Assembly (NCBI RefSeq): GCF_003326755.1
Contig: NZ_JPWH01000018.1
Coordinates: forward strand, 24,141 to 88,140
Length of the DNA stretch: 64,000 bases
DNA from: Thalassospira profundimaris
GTDB lineage: Bacteria > Pseudomonadota > Alphaproteobacteria > Rhodospirillales > Thalassospiraceae
Direction of reading: 5' to 3'
How positions within the stretch are numbered: position 1 is the stretch's first letter; the number at the start of each line of letters is the position of its first letter. Under the pieces are notes generated by a model. That model worked only from the letters and a program-made list of their open reading frames with translations, was not told the DNA's origin and did not search any database. The position numbers were made by a program, and so were the translations under genes. Positions 1-9,123 of this stretch are shown here, in pieces.

Positions 1-27
1 GAGTACCGTATTGGGAGTAATAAGGTT

Positions 28-249
28 ATGAGTATCGGCGTTTGGCAAATTGTTCTGATCCTGGCCATCGTTCTGATTATTTTTGGTGCCGGCAAGCTGC
101 CGCGTGTCATGGGAGATATGGGCAAAGGTATTCGTAGCTTTAAAGCCGGTATCAACGAAAAAGACGATGATGACTCCGGCAAAATCGGCAATAACAGCTC
201 CGCTTCTGTTTCTAACGAAAGCAAAGACCAGGACTCGGTTAAGTCCTGA
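28..249 (+). CDS. tatA: Sec-independent translocase subunit TatA
   Basis: TatA forms the size-variable channel component of the twin-arginine translocase in the inner membrane, which exports folded proteins. The 73-residue protein has an N-terminal hydrophobic helix (about residues 4-18), the family's Phe-Gly hinge at residues 19-20 with Pro25, then an amphipathic helix and an acidic polar tail, which is the usual TatA plan. The ATG follows a GGAG/AAGG purine stretch. It is the first gene of tatA-tatB-tatC, with tatB 41 bases downstream. A TatE-type paralogue would look alike, but position next to tatB and tatC favours TatA. Confidence 0.95.
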   Translation: MSIGVWQIVLILAIVLIIFGAGKLPRVMGDMGKGIRSFKAGINEKDDDDSGKIGNNSSASVSNESKDQDSVKS

Positions 250-290
250 TCCCGTCTGTCTGACTGGCCTTGCTCTGATAGGCGCTTTTC

Positions 291-770
291 ATGTTTGATA
301 TCGGTTGGACCGAAATGGCACTTGTGGCCGTCGTCGCGCTTTTTGTCGTCGGCCCCAAGGATCTGCCCCATGTTCTCTATAAAATGGCTCATTACTGGAA
401 AAAAGTGCGCGGTATGGCGCGCGAGTTCCAGGGTGGTATCGACAGCTTGATCCGAGAGGCCGAGCTTGACGAACTGCGCAAGCAGGCCAGCAGTGTTAAT
501 ACCAGTGCTACCGAATTTCTGGAAAAGCAGATTGGTGGTACCGACAGCAAGTCTGCTTCTTCTGCCGAAAAAAAGGCCGATACCCCGTCGGTTCCGGCGG
601 ATGCGAAAATCCCGGCACAATCTGAGTCTGATAAAACGGCAACACCGGAAAAGCCGTCGTCAGATGCCGCCGCAGCGCGAGCGACAGAAGCTGACGATGG
701 AAATAGCGCGCCAAATAAGCCCAAAGATCAACCCGAACCGGCAACCGCCCGGACCCAGCCGGAGAAATAG
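291..770 (+). CDS. tatB: Sec-independent translocase subunit TatB
   Basis: TatB pairs with TatC to form the receptor for twin-arginine signal peptides. The 159-residue product has a short periplasmic N-terminus with Glu8, one membrane helix (about residues 8-21), the Gly21-Pro22 hinge and a long amphipathic helix rich in Lys, Arg and Glu. Residues from about 85 on form a low-complexity tail of Ala, Ser, Pro, Lys and Glu, common in alphaproteobacterial TatB. The Shine-Dalgarno sequence is weak, so coupling to tatA translation is likely. tatC begins 2 bases after its stop. Confidence 0.93.
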   Translation: MFDIGWTEMALVAVVALFVVGPKDLPHVLYKMAHYWKKVRGMAREFQGGIDSLIREAELDELRKQASSVNTSATEFLEKQIGGTDSKSASSAEKKADTPSVPADAKIPAQSESDKTATPEKPSSDAAAARATEADDGNSAPNKPKDQPEPATARTQPEK

Positions 771-772
771 GC

Positions 773-1750
773 GTGAATATGCAGCTTCAAGACCCGCAGA
801 TGCCGATCATGGAGCATCTGATAGAGTTGCGGAATCGCCTGACCTGGTCGGTGTTGGCACTCTTTGTGACATTTGGCATCTGTTATTATTTCGTCGAAGA
901 TATTTATGGTTTTCTGGTGCGCCCTCTGGCCCAGGCGATGGGGCCGGGCAGCGACCGGCGGATGATTTATACTGCCTTGACCGAAGTTTTCTTTACCTAC
1001 GTCAAGGTTTCGTTTTTTGCCGCCTGTTTCATCTCGACGCCAGTTGTTTTGGGGCAGATATGGGCGTTTGTCGCACCTGGCCTTTATAAAAACGAACGCA
1101 AGGCATTTTATCCGTTTTTGTTTGCCACCCCCATCCTGTTTTTTTTGGGCGGGGCGATGGTTTATTATTTCATCATGCCGCTGGCCTGGAAGTTCTTCCT
1201 CAGCTTTGAATCAACAGGCAGCCAGACGGGCCTTGCGATTCAGCTTGAAGCCAAGGTGGGGGAATATCTCTCGCTGGTGATGAAGCTGATTTTTGCGTTT
1301 GGTCTTAGTTTTCAGTTGCCGGTTCTGCTGACATTGATGGCGCGGGCCGGTTTGGTTACATCGCAGGGCCTGGCGAAAAAGCGCAAATACGCCGTTGTTA
1401 TTACCTTTATCGTGGCCGCTGTTATGACACCGCCGGATCTGATTTCACAGATCGGGCTGGCTGTGCCGATCATGCTGCTTTACGAAATTTCCATTATCAT
1501 GGCCCGTATTAGCGAGCGTAAGCGCGCAGCGAGTATGCAAGAAGATGATTTGGACGATGACGGGGAACAGAACCATGATGATGACGTGAATGCGCAGTCT
1601 GCTGCGGCGGCATCGGCGGGGAATATGGATGATTCCACATCTGATGAGACCGGCGATGACACATCATCCAATACGCAAAAGCCGTCAGAATCATCTGATT
1701 CCCGAAGGTCGGGGGATGATGACGAAGATGACTTCAATAATGCCCGGTAA
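773..1750 (+). CDS. tatC: Sec-independent translocase subunit TatC
   Basis: TatC is the polytopic core of the twin-arginine translocase and binds the RR signal peptide. The N-terminal family signature is present near residues 13-23 (a Glu-His-Leu then Glu-Leu-Arg segment), followed by six predicted membrane segments up to about residue 250. The start is GTG at 773 with GGAG at 761-764, or ATG at 779. At 325 residues it is about 65 longer than E. coli TatC. The extra length is a cytoplasmic, very acidic tail rich in Asp, Ser and Glu that ends in a run of Asp and Glu. Confidence 0.95.
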   Translation: MNMQLQDPQMPIMEHLIELRNRLTWSVLALFVTFGICYYFVEDIYGFLVRPLAQAMGPGSDRRMIYTALTEVFFTYVKVSFFAACFISTPVVLGQIWAFVAPGLYKNERKAFYPFLFATPILFFLGGAMVYYFIMPLAWKFFLSFESTGSQTGLAIQLEAKVGEYLSLVMKLIFAFGLSFQLPVLLTLMARAGLVTSQGLAKKRKYAVVITFIVAAVMTPPDLISQIGLAVPIMLLYEISIIMARISERKRAASMQEDDLDDDGEQNHDDDVNAQSAAAASAGNMDDSTSDETGDDTSSNTQKPSESSDSRRSGDDDEDDFNNAR

Positions 1751-1774
1751 TTAGACCTCGCAAAAAACAAGAAA

Positions 1775-1817
1775 TGCTTGGCGGGGTGGACCAATGGTTC
1801 ACCCCGTCGTATAAGCA
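1775..1817. repeat. Inverted repeat in the tatC-serS gap
   Basis: A 7-base perfect stem (CGGGGTG 1782-1788 with CACCCCG 1800-1806) is flanked by a second matching pair (TGCTT 1775-1779 with AAGCA 1813-1817). There is no T-run after it, so it is more likely a leader or processing hairpin between tatC and serS than an intrinsic terminator. Confidence 0.5.
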
Positions 1818-1851
1818 GCCTGAAAAATTCAGACAAATAAGGTGCGGTTTC

Positions 1852-3129
1852 ATGCACGATATAAAATGGATTCGTGAAAATCCCGAGGCATTTGACGCAG
1901 CCATGAGCATGCGTAATGCCGATATAACAGCGGCACGCCTGATTGATATTGACGCCGAACGGCGCCGCCTGATGACCGAACATCAGGAATTGCTGGCGCG
2001 CCGCAAAACCATTTCCGGCGATATTGGCAAGGCAAAAAAGAACGGTGAAAATGCTGATGACCTGATGGCCGAAATGGGAGGCCTGAAGGATCGCATCAAG
2101 GCCGCCGAAGATGGCCAGGCGGCGCTGAACGAGCAGCTTGATCTGTTGCTGATGTCCTTTCCCAATATTCTTGATGCGTCGGTACCCAAGGGGGCCGATG
2201 AAGACGAGAATGTCGAAATGCGTCGCTGGGGCACACCGGCCGAATTTGCCTTTTCCCCGGCAGAGCATTTCGACCTTGGTGAAAAGCTCGGCATGATGGA
2301 TTTTGCTACGGCAGCCAAACTATCGGGTTCGCGCTTTGTGATTTTGCGCGGGCAACTGGCGCGTCTCGAACGGGCATTGGCCCAGTTCATGATTGACCTG
2401 CATGTTAATGAACATGGCTATGAGGAAACCACCACGCCGATGCTGGTAAAGGACGATGCCATGTTTGGCACCGGACAGTTGCCGAAATTTGCCGAGGATT
2501 CCTTTAAAACCACCAACGACATGTGGCTGATTCCGACCTCGGAAGTCACCCTGACCAACCAGGTTGCGGGCGACATTATTGATGTGGCGAGCCTGCCGTT
2601 GCGTTATACCGCACTGACACAGTGTTTCCGCTCCGAAGCCGGGTCGGCCGGGCGTGATACTCGCGGCATGATCCGTCAGCACCAGTTTTCCAAGGTTGAA
2701 ATGGTGTCGATTGTCGATCCCGATCAATCGGATGCCGAACTGGAACGCAAAACCAAATGCGCCGAAGAAGTGCTTGAACGCCTTGGACTGCCCTATCGCA
2801 CGATATTGTTGTGTTCGGGCGACACCGGTTTTTCGGCGATGAAAACCTATGACATCGAAGTCTGGCTGCCGGGGCAGGGACGGTATCGCGAAATTTCTTC
2901 GTGCTCGAATACCGGTGAATTCCAGGCACGGCGCATGAATGCGCGTTGCCGGGCCCAGGGCGACAAGAAAACGCGGTTTGTTCATACCCTGAATGGGTCG
3001 GGGCTGGCTGTTGGGCGCTGTCTGATTGCGGTCATGGAAAATTATCAGCAGGCTGACGGGTCCATTAAGGTTCCTGAAGCATTGTTGCCTTATATGGGCG
3101 GACTGGCTGAAATTTCCGCGACGAAGTAA
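1852..3129 (+). CDS. serS: Seryl-tRNA synthetase
   Basis: SerS charges tRNA-Ser (and tRNA-Sec where present) with serine in the cytoplasm. The ATG at 1852 gives 425 residues, close to the usual 425-430. An earlier in-frame ATG at 1776 lies inside a hairpin and is not supported. The N-terminus carries the long antiparallel coiled-coil tRNA-binding arm (about residues 30-105). Class II motif 2 starts at Phe259-Arg260-Ser-Glu262, and motif 3 near the C-terminus contains a Gly-Arg-Cys-Leu segment. surE follows 9 bases downstream, so the two are probably co-transcribed. Confidence 0.97.
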   Translation: MHDIKWIRENPEAFDAAMSMRNADITAARLIDIDAERRRLMTEHQELLARRKTISGDIGKAKKNGENADDLMAEMGGLKDRIKAAEDGQAALNEQLDLLLMSFPNILDASVPKGADEDENVEMRRWGTPAEFAFSPAEHFDLGEKLGMMDFATAAKLSGSRFVILRGQLARLERALAQFMIDLHVNEHGYEETTTPMLVKDDAMFGTGQLPKFAEDSFKTTNDMWLIPTSEVTLTNQVAGDIIDVASLPLRYTALTQCFRSEAGSAGRDTRGMIRQHQFSKVEMVSIVDPDQSDAELERKTKCAEEVLERLGLPYRTILLCSGDTGFSAMKTYDIEVWLPGQGRYREISSCSNTGEFQARRMNARCRAQGDKKTRFVHTLNGSGLAVGRCLIAVMENYQQADGSIKVPEALLPYMGGLAEISATK

Positions 3130-3138
3130 GGTTTCCCG

Positions 3139-3906
3139 ATGATCGATCTGCACAAGGCCCGCATTCTGATTTGCAATGATGATGGCATCGATGCACCGGG
3201 TATCAAACTGCTTGAAAATCTCGCCCGGCAATTTTCAGAAGATGTGTGGGTTGTGGCACCGTCGATCGAGCAAAGTGGCGCAGGGCATTCGCTTACCCTG
3301 CGCCGCCCGTTACGCATTCATCAGCGTGATGACCGCCATTATGCTGTTGATGGCACGCCAACGGACTGTGTTTTGCTGGCCCTACAGGTGATTATGCGTG
3401 AAACACCCCCGGATATTGTTTTTTCGGGCATTAACCGTGGCGGTAACCTTGGCGAGGATGTGACCTATTCGGGAACAATTGCCGCAGCAATGGAATCTGC
3501 ATTGCTAAATGTACCAGCCATCGCTTTTTCGCAGTATTTTTCCCAGAAAATGATCAGTTGGCATATGGCCAAGACACACTTGCCCAATGTGGTTTCTTCA
3601 CTGGTTGAACAAGGATGGCCGTCTAACGTTTTGATGAATGTGAATTTCCCGGAAAAGGAACGCGAGGGAGGGGCCAAAATTCGCATCACCCGGCAAGGTC
3701 AAAGAAAAATTGGTGATCATGTTGCCGAACGTCTGGACCCGCACGGTGAACCCTATTATTGGGTGGGGGCCATTCGTTCGGAATTGCCCGAAGACGAAAA
3801 CGCCGATTTACATGTGATCGAAAAGGGCGATATTTCTGTAACCCCCATCGGTCTTGACTTTACCGATAATGCGACCCTCGAAAAACTGACAAAGGCATTT
3901 CAGTGA
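3139..3906 (+). CDS. surE: 5'/3'-nucleotidase SurE
   Basis: SurE is a metal-dependent nucleoside monophosphate phosphatase associated with stationary-phase survival. The signature Asn13-Asp14-Asp15-Gly16 metal-binding motif is at the N-terminus, and the family segment with Ser-Gly and two further Asn residues for metal ligation is visible near residues 95-105. The length of 255 is typical. Its stop overlaps the GTG start of pcm (GTGA), and the surE-pcm-LysM/M23 gene order is widely conserved in Proteobacteria, which supports the call. Confidence 0.96.
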   Translation: MIDLHKARILICNDDGIDAPGIKLLENLARQFSEDVWVVAPSIEQSGAGHSLTLRRPLRIHQRDDRHYAVDGTPTDCVLLALQVIMRETPPDIVFSGINRGGNLGEDVTYSGTIAAAMESALLNVPAIAFSQYFSQKMISWHMAKTHLPNVVSSLVEQGWPSNVLMNVNFPEKEREGGAKIRITRQGQRKIGDHVAERLDPHGEPYYWVGAIRSELPEDENADLHVIEKGDISVTPIGLDFTDNATLEKLTKAFQ

Positions 3907-4556
3907 GTACGTCTGCCATTGCCCGTACAGCAGAAATTGAAGCCCTGCTTGGTGTTCTGCGCCAGGACGGCATTCATGACGAAGCCGTTTTACGTGCTTT
4001 GGCCGATATTCCGCGCGAATTGTTTGTTGCACCGCCCTTTGCCAGCCGCGCCTGGGAAAATGTCGCTTTGCCCATCAGCAAGGGCCAAACCATTTCCCAG
4101 CCCTATATCGTTGCCCTGATGACCCAGGCGCTTCAGTTAAATGACCGCATGAAGGTGCTGGAGGTTGGCACCGGATCAGGCTATCAGGCGGCCATTTTGG
4201 CCCGTCTGGCCCGGCGCGTTTATACCCTGGAACGCCACAAGCCGTTACTGCGTGAGGCCGAGGAGCGGTTTCGCACCCTGGGGCTTCATACGATTTCAAC
4301 CCTGCATGCCGATGGCGGGCTGGGCTGGAAGGCACAGGCACCGTTTGACCGCATTATTGTTACGGCGTCGGCACAGGATGTGCCGCCGGTCCTGGTTGAT
4401 CAGCTTGCAATCGGTGGAATCATGGTGGTGCCGGTGGGTGAGGTTTCCCACACCCAGATTTTGTTGCGCGTGATGCGGACCCCGACAGGTATTGATGTTA
4501 CGGAATTGATGCCAGTGCGTTTTGTGCCCATGCTGGCCGGTACCGAAGAATTTTGA
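3903..4556 (+). CDS. pcm: Protein-L-isoaspartate O-methyltransferase
   Basis: Pcm uses S-adenosylmethionine to methylate L-isoaspartyl residues and start repair of aged proteins. The SAM-binding glycine-rich loop (Glu87-Val-Gly-Thr-Gly-Ser-Gly93) is present, and 217 residues match the family length. Translation starts at GTG 3903, overlapping the surE stop by 4 bases, so the two are translationally coupled. It lies between surE and the LysM/M23 lipoprotein, the standard neighbourhood. Confidence 0.95.
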   Translation: MSTSAIARTAEIEALLGVLRQDGIHDEAVLRALADIPRELFVAPPFASRAWENVALPISKGQTISQPYIVALMTQALQLNDRMKVLEVGTGSGYQAAILARLARRVYTLERHKPLLREAEERFRTLGLHTISTLHADGGLGWKAQAPFDRIIVTASAQDVPPVLVDQLAIGGIMVVPVGEVSHTQILLRVMRTPTGIDVTELMPVRFVPMLAGTEEF

Positions 4557-4627
4557 AATCCCGCATTTTTTTGAAAATTTGAATCTCGTTACCGATTGTT
4601 AACCGGTGATGCCGGAAAATCTGTGAC

Positions 4628-5764
4628 ATGATGAAAAATTATGTCAAACACGTCGTTCATAATGTCCGGACGTTGCTGTTTGTCTGCGGGACAACAGCAG
4701 CCCTTGGTGGGTGTTTGCTTAATTCCAAGCCCGTTCCGGTTGTTTATGGCGATGGCTCCAATTATTCGCTTTCGGCCATGCCCGATCTGCGCAATGGCGA
4801 ACGTGTGATTACCGTCAAGCGTGGCGACAGTGTCTCCTTGCTGGCGGAGCGGTATCATGCCGATTTTCGCAAGTTTGCTGCCCGGAACAATCTTAGCGCA
4901 CCTTACGTGATTTACCCCGGCCAGCGGCTGGTTTTGCCGCCCTGGCAAGCCGATTATGACAGCAGCCCGCCAGAGACGGCTGTGGCGCAATCACAGTCCC
5001 GGTCAACGGGCCGGAAAAATGTTGTTATCGCCGGGCGGGCTCAATCGGTTGAAATTACGTCATCTCCGCTTTCGGCACCGTCGCGTGCCGGGGGATCGTC
5101 TGTCGATTCTTCCGCGCAATCGGACCTGAGCGCGGTTACGGATATTACCGCATCCAAAAGCAAAGTTGTTGCAGGCGCACGGCTTCCGGTACCGGGGATC
5201 AAGCCGCAGGATATGGCCGCGAAGGCGGAACGGCAGTTTGCTTCGGCCAATAACTGGCATGATTCAGCAAAGAAAACGGCCTCAAATGAAGGGGGCAGTG
5301 CCAAAGCTGTTGCATCGCGTGCAACACCACGCCCGGCCAAGGTCAATGTTGATGATATCGTACCTGCCGGACGCCAGGGATTTATGTGGCCGGTGCAGGG
5401 CAAGATTGTTCTGGGCTATGGTGCAGGTCCCGGCGGGTTGTTTAATGACGGCATTAACATCGCTGCCGAACGAGGAACGGCCATTCTGGCAACAGATAAT
5501 GGGGTTGTCACCTATGTTGGCAATGAATTGCGCGGTTTTGGCAATCTGATTTTGATCAAACATGCCGATGGTTATGTTTCGGCCTATGCGCACACTGAAA
5601 ATCCGCTTGTGGCACGTGGCGATATTGTAAGGCGGGGACAACAGATTTCCTCTGTCGGTTCTACCGGTGCGGTAAACCGACCACAGCTTCATTTTGAAAT
5701 CCGCCAGGGGCGCAAATCGCGCGATCCGGTTAAATATCTGCCCCAGGCTGTGGCATCGCGCTGA
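4628..5764 (+). CDS. LysM and LytM (M23-like) domain lipoprotein, NlpD/DipM type
   Basis: This is a predicted outer-membrane lipoprotein that binds peptidoglycan and probably activates amidases during septum splitting. A lipobox (Leu26-Gly-Gly-Cys29) ends the signal peptide. A LysM domain spans about residues 58-102, a low-complexity Ser/Ala/Lys linker follows, and an M23/LytM fold covers about residues 255-365. In the LytM domain the first zinc-ligand region reads Asn-Asp-Gly-Ile-Asn, where active enzymes have His and Asp. This points to a catalytically degenerate NlpD/DipM-class factor, an inference from comparison with E. coli NlpD. It is the last gene of the surE-pcm operon. Confidence 0.9.
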   Translation: MMKNYVKHVVHNVRTLLFVCGTTAALGGCLLNSKPVPVVYGDGSNYSLSAMPDLRNGERVITVKRGDSVSLLAERYHADFRKFAARNNLSAPYVIYPGQRLVLPPWQADYDSSPPETAVAQSQSRSTGRKNVVIAGRAQSVEITSSPLSAPSRAGGSSVDSSAQSDLSAVTDITASKSKVVAGARLPVPGIKPQDMAAKAERQFASANNWHDSAKKTASNEGGSAKAVASRATPRPAKVNVDDIVPAGRQGFMWPVQGKIVLGYGAGPGGLFNDGINIAAERGTAILATDNGVVTYVGNELRGFGNLILIKHADGYVSAYAHTENPLVARGDIVRRGQQISSVGSTGAVNRPQLHFEIRQGRKSRDPVKYLPQAVASR

Positions 5765-5773
5765 CAGCCCTAT

Positions 5774-5813
5774 CAAACCGGCCTGATTATATGCAGGCCG
5801 GTTTGTCGTTTTA
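5774..5813. terminator. Bidirectional intrinsic terminator
   Basis: A perfect 12-base stem (left arm 5774-5785, right arm 5794-5805, 8-base loop) is followed by GTCGTTTT on the plus strand. It lies between the convergent LysM/LytM lipoprotein and DUF815 ATPase genes and probably serves both. Confidence 0.85.
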
Positions 5814-5826
5814 AGGGGCGCGATGC

Positions 5827-6690
5827 TCAGGAAATGCTTTTGCCCTGTTCGCCCGCGATTTCCTGAATAAATTGCCAGGCGACTCGCCCTGAACGACTGC
5901 CGCGTGTTACGGTCCACTCCTTGGCACGGGCAAAAAGAGTGTCTTGCGGCATATCCAGGCCATATTCTTTGGCATACCCGGCGATGATCTCGAAATAGAT
6001 GTCTTGGGAAATATTGTGGAAACCAAGCCACAGGCCGAAGCGGTCAGACAGCGAGACTTTTTCTTCAACGGCTTCGGACGGGTTGATTGCAGTTGAGCGT
6101 TCGTTTTCAATCATGTCACGCGCCATTAAATGGCGGCGATTGGATGTGGCATAGAAAATAACGTTTTCCGGGCGGCCCTCGATCCCGCCATCCAGTACGG
6201 CTTTAAGCGATTTGTATGATTCGTCTTGCAAATCAAAGGAAAGATCATCGCAAAAAAGCACGGTTTTGCGTTGACCGTCTTGCAGAATTTTTAACAGGAC
6301 GGGCAGGGTGGGAATATCTTCACGGTGAATTTCCACCAGCGCCAAAGATGACGGTGTTTCCTGATTGATCAGCGCGTGCATGGCCTTGACGATCGAGCTT
6401 TTGCCCGTACCACGTGCGCCCCATAACAGCGCATTATTTGCCGGCAGCCCCTGTGCGAACCGTTTGGTGTTATTATAAAGAATACGCTTTTGCTGTTCGA
6501 TCCCCTGCAAAAGCCCGATATCGACCCGGTTTACCTGCTTGACCGGCTGCAAATATCCGGTTTCGGCATGCCAGACAAAGGCATCTGCAATTGAAAGGTC
6601 GTTGTGCTGGCGTGGCGGCGGAGCCATCCTTTCAAGCGCATCGGCAATACGGTTTAATGCGGGCAGCAAATCGGCAAGGGTATCTGTCAT
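5827..6690 (-). CDS. DUF815 family AAA+ ATPase
   Basis: This is a predicted cytoplasmic P-loop ATPase of the DUF815 family, whose biochemical role is unknown to me. The start at 6690 has AGAGG five bases upstream and gives 287 residues. A longer frame reaching 6858 has no supporting ribosome site. Walker A is Gly91 to Ser98 (G-A-R-G-T-G-K-S), and a hydrophobic stretch ending in Asp-Asp near residues 135-142 fits Walker B. An Asn-Arg-Arg-His segment further on resembles sensor 1. The gene stands alone, convergent with the lipoprotein gene and divergent from yajC. Confidence 0.9.
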   Translation of the reverse strand: MTDTLADLLPALNRIADALERMAPPPRQHNDLSIADAFVWHAETGYLQPVKQVNRVDIGLLQGIEQQKRILYNNTKRFAQGLPANNALLWGARGTGKSSIVKAMHALINQETPSSLALVEIHREDIPTLPVLLKILQDGQRKTVLFCDDLSFDLQDESYKSLKAVLDGGIEGRPENVIFYATSNRRHLMARDMIENERSTAINPSEAVEEKVSLSDRFGLWLGFHNISQDIYFEIIAGYAKEYGLDMPQDTLFARAKEWTVTRGSRSGRVAWQFIQEIAGEQGKSIS

Positions 6691-6924
6691 CGGGGCCTCT
6701 GGAACATTTTCATTTTTGATGGCAGGGAAGGTTGTTCCCGACACGTCGTGGCCGAACCCTAGCACAGCAAGGTTTGCGTGGAATAGTCCGTTTGAAGCCG
6801 CATCAAAACTGTGAATCCCGTCACAAAGACACCTGGAAACCGGAAATTCAACCCGCAATGCGCAAGGATGTGTGATTTATAAGGCACGGGCAGGCGAGTT
6901 TAAGGCAAAATGAAGCGATCTTTC

Positions 6925-6952
6925 TTGCAACGGCGCTGCACACCGTTATATT
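6925..6952 (+). promoter_or_regulatory. Candidate promoter for yajC-secD-secF
   Basis: TTGCAA (6925-6930) and TATATT (6947-6952) are separated by 16 bases, and yajC starts 43 bases downstream. It lies in the 305-base gap between the divergent DUF815 ATPase and yajC. I saw nothing else in that gap. Confidence 0.4.
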
Positions 6953-6995
6953 CCGGCAGTTGATTGGTTTTTCTGTTTTAGGTTAGGAGTTCCTA

Positions 6996-7385
6996 ATGTT
7001 GATTTCACCGGCTTTTGCTCAGGGTGCTGGTGGCGCTGCTGGCGGAGCGGATATGCTGACCAGCTTTCTGCCGCTGATCCTGATTTTTGTGGTTTTCTAC
7101 TTTTTGCTGATTCGTCCGCAGCAGAAGAAACAGAAAGAACACAAAGCAATGCTGGCTGCGGTTCGCCGCGGTGATAAAATCGTTACGGCTGGTGGGATCA
7201 TCGGAACCGTTGCCAAGGTTGTTTCGGATGAAGAAGTCTCTGTCGAGATTGCCGAAGGTGTGAAAGTCAAAGTCGCACGCGGCATGATCTCGAATGTGTT
7301 GTCACGCACTGAACCGGCCAAGGGCGGTTCGGATGCCGATAACAAGGCAGACGACAAAAAAACTGACGAAGTCAAAAAAGACTGA
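6996..7385 (+). CDS. yajC: Preprotein translocase accessory subunit YajC
   Basis: YajC is a small single-pass inner-membrane partner of SecDF in Sec-dependent export. After a short hydrophilic Gly/Ala N-terminus there is one membrane helix (about residues 18-37), followed by the Arg-Pro-Gln-Gln-Lys-Lys sequence that typifies the family and a small cytoplasmic domain. The C-terminus is a charged Asp/Lys tail. A TAGGAG ribosome site precedes the ATG. secD lies 147 bases downstream, beyond a terminator-like hairpin. Confidence 0.95.
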   Translation: MLISPAFAQGAGGAAGGADMLTSFLPLILIFVVFYFLLIRPQQKKQKEHKAMLAAVRRGDKIVTAGGIIGTVAKVVSDEEVSVEIAEGVKVKVARGMISNVLSRTEPAKGGSDADNKADDKKTDEVKKD

Positions 7386-7402
7386 TTTTTGTCACAGCTT
7401 CG

Positions 7403-7429
7403 GGCGGAACCAGCAGGTTCCGCCTTTCT
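7403..7429 (+). terminator. Terminator or attenuator between yajC and secD
   Basis: A perfect 9-base stem (GGCGGAACC 7403-7411 with GGTTCCGCC 7416-7424, loop AGCA) is followed by TTTCT. It may end yajC transcripts or reduce read-through into secD, so yajC could be made in excess of SecDF. Confidence 0.7.
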
Positions 7430-7532
7430 GCATATTACTGGCGGTCGGCCGGGCAAGTCCTTCCTTTTTATCCTGATTGAGCCCTGAGCCCGATGTCGCA
7501 ATGTTCCCCAGACATCTCTGGTTAAAGGACAC

Positions 7533-9104
7533 ATGCTTTATTTTACCAAATGGAAAGCAGCGCTGGTTTTGCTGGTGTGTGCTTTGGGCGTGATATATGC
7601 CGCGCCAAACTTTCTTCCCAAGGGCACATTCCCTACCGAAGCAAGCTGGATGCCCGGCAAGCAGATCAGCCTGGGTCTTGACCTGCGGGGCGGTTCCCAC
7701 ATGCTTTTGGAAGTCGGGGTCGATAGCGTTATTCGTGAACGTTATGATTCCCTGACCGAAAACATGCGTGATGCCCTGCGCGAAGCCCGTATCCGCTATC
7801 GCGGGCTGCGCGGTTCGGCTGACGGGGCATCTGTCACCATCGTCAATGATGATGATGTCGAGAAGGCCCGTTCACTGATTGCAAAACTGGACCCGCAGAC
7901 GGTTGTTGGCGGTGACGGCAATCATATCATGGTAACTTACAACGAAAAAACGCGCCGCGAAATGGTCGATCGCGCCATTAGCCAGTCGCTTGAAGTTGTA
8001 CGTCGTCGTGTTGACGAACTGGGAACGACGGAACCGTCGATCCAACGTCAGGGTGAAGACCGCATCGTTGTGCAGGTTCCGGGGCTTAATGATCCCTCGC
8101 GTTTGCGGGATATTCTGGGCCGGACGGCAAAGATGAATTTTCATCTGATCAATGAAAGCAAAACGCCGCAACAGGCGCGTGAAACCGGCATTCCGCCGGG
8201 GGCAGTCATTATGCCGGGTGCGGACGATGCGTCAGCAGGCGCACCGCAGGAATATCTGGTGGACCGTCGCGTTGTTGTTTCTGGTGACAACCTGATTGAC
8301 AGCCAGCCAACCTTTAATGACGGACGCCCCGTTGTTTCCTTCCGTTTTGATGCTGCAGGTGGCGCACGTTTTGGTGACGTGACCAGTAAAAATACCGGCC
8401 GGCGTCTTGCCATCGTGCTTGATGGCAAGGTGATTTCGGCACCGCGCATCAATGAACCCATTATGGGCGGAAGCGGCATTATTACCGGCCAGTTCAGTGT
8501 CCAGGAAGCAAACGATTTGTCGTTGCTGTTGCGCGCTGGTGCCTTGCCTGCGCCGATGAAGATCCTTGAAGAACGGTCTATCGGTCCGGGGCTTGGTCAG
8601 GATTCTATTGAATCAGGTGAAATTGCCTCTGTTCTGGGGATGGTGTTCGTCGTTGTCTTCATGGCGATCAGCTATGGCCTGTTTGGTATTTTTGCCAACA
8701 TTGCGCTGATGATAAACCTGATCCTGATTTTGGCCGTTATGTCGATTTTGCAGGCGACACTGACATTGCCGGGCATTGCCGGTATCGTCCTGACAGTGGG
8801 GATGGCGGTTGACGCCAACGTTCTGATTTTTGAACGTATCCGCGAGGAACGAAAAATCGGCCGATCCATCATCAGTTCGATTGATGCCGGTTATCGGAGT
8901 GCGATGTCGACCATTCTTGATGCCAACATCACCACGCTGATTGCCGCTTTGGTGCTGTTCAGCTTCGGTTCAGGCCCGATCAAGGGTTTTGCCGTGACAC
9001 TGGCCATCGGGATCATCACATCGATGTTTGCCGCCATTTGGGTGACACGACTGATTGTGGCCTACTGGGTCAAGTATCGTCGTCCCACCGAACTGGTGTT
9101 GTGA
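7533..9104 (+). CDS. secD: Protein translocase subunit SecD
   Basis: SecD is the proton-motive-force-driven partner of SecYEG that pulls substrates into the periplasm. It has an N-terminal membrane helix, the conserved Asp-Leu-Arg-Gly-Gly motif near residues 50-56, a large periplasmic P1 domain, and a C-terminal block of five membrane helices from about residue 360. The 523-residue length fits alphaproteobacterial SecD. AAAGGA precedes the ATG. secF follows 19 bases after the stop. Confidence 0.97.
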   Translation: MLYFTKWKAALVLLVCALGVIYAAPNFLPKGTFPTEASWMPGKQISLGLDLRGGSHMLLEVGVDSVIRERYDSLTENMRDALREARIRYRGLRGSADGASVTIVNDDDVEKARSLIAKLDPQTVVGGDGNHIMVTYNEKTRREMVDRAISQSLEVVRRRVDELGTTEPSIQRQGEDRIVVQVPGLNDPSRLRDILGRTAKMNFHLINESKTPQQARETGIPPGAVIMPGADDASAGAPQEYLVDRRVVVSGDNLIDSQPTFNDGRPVVSFRFDAAGGARFGDVTSKNTGRRLAIVLDGKVISAPRINEPIMGGSGIITGQFSVQEANDLSLLLRAGALPAPMKILEERSIGPGLGQDSIESGEIASVLGMVFVVVFMAISYGLFGIFANIALMINLILILAVMSILQATLTLPGIAGIVLTVGMAVDANVLIFERIREERKIGRSIISSIDAGYRSAMSTILDANITTLIAALVLFSFGSGPIKGFAVTLAIGIITSMFAAIWVTRLIVAYWVKYRRPTELVL

Positions 9105-9123
9105 GGAAGGGAGCAATACGCAC

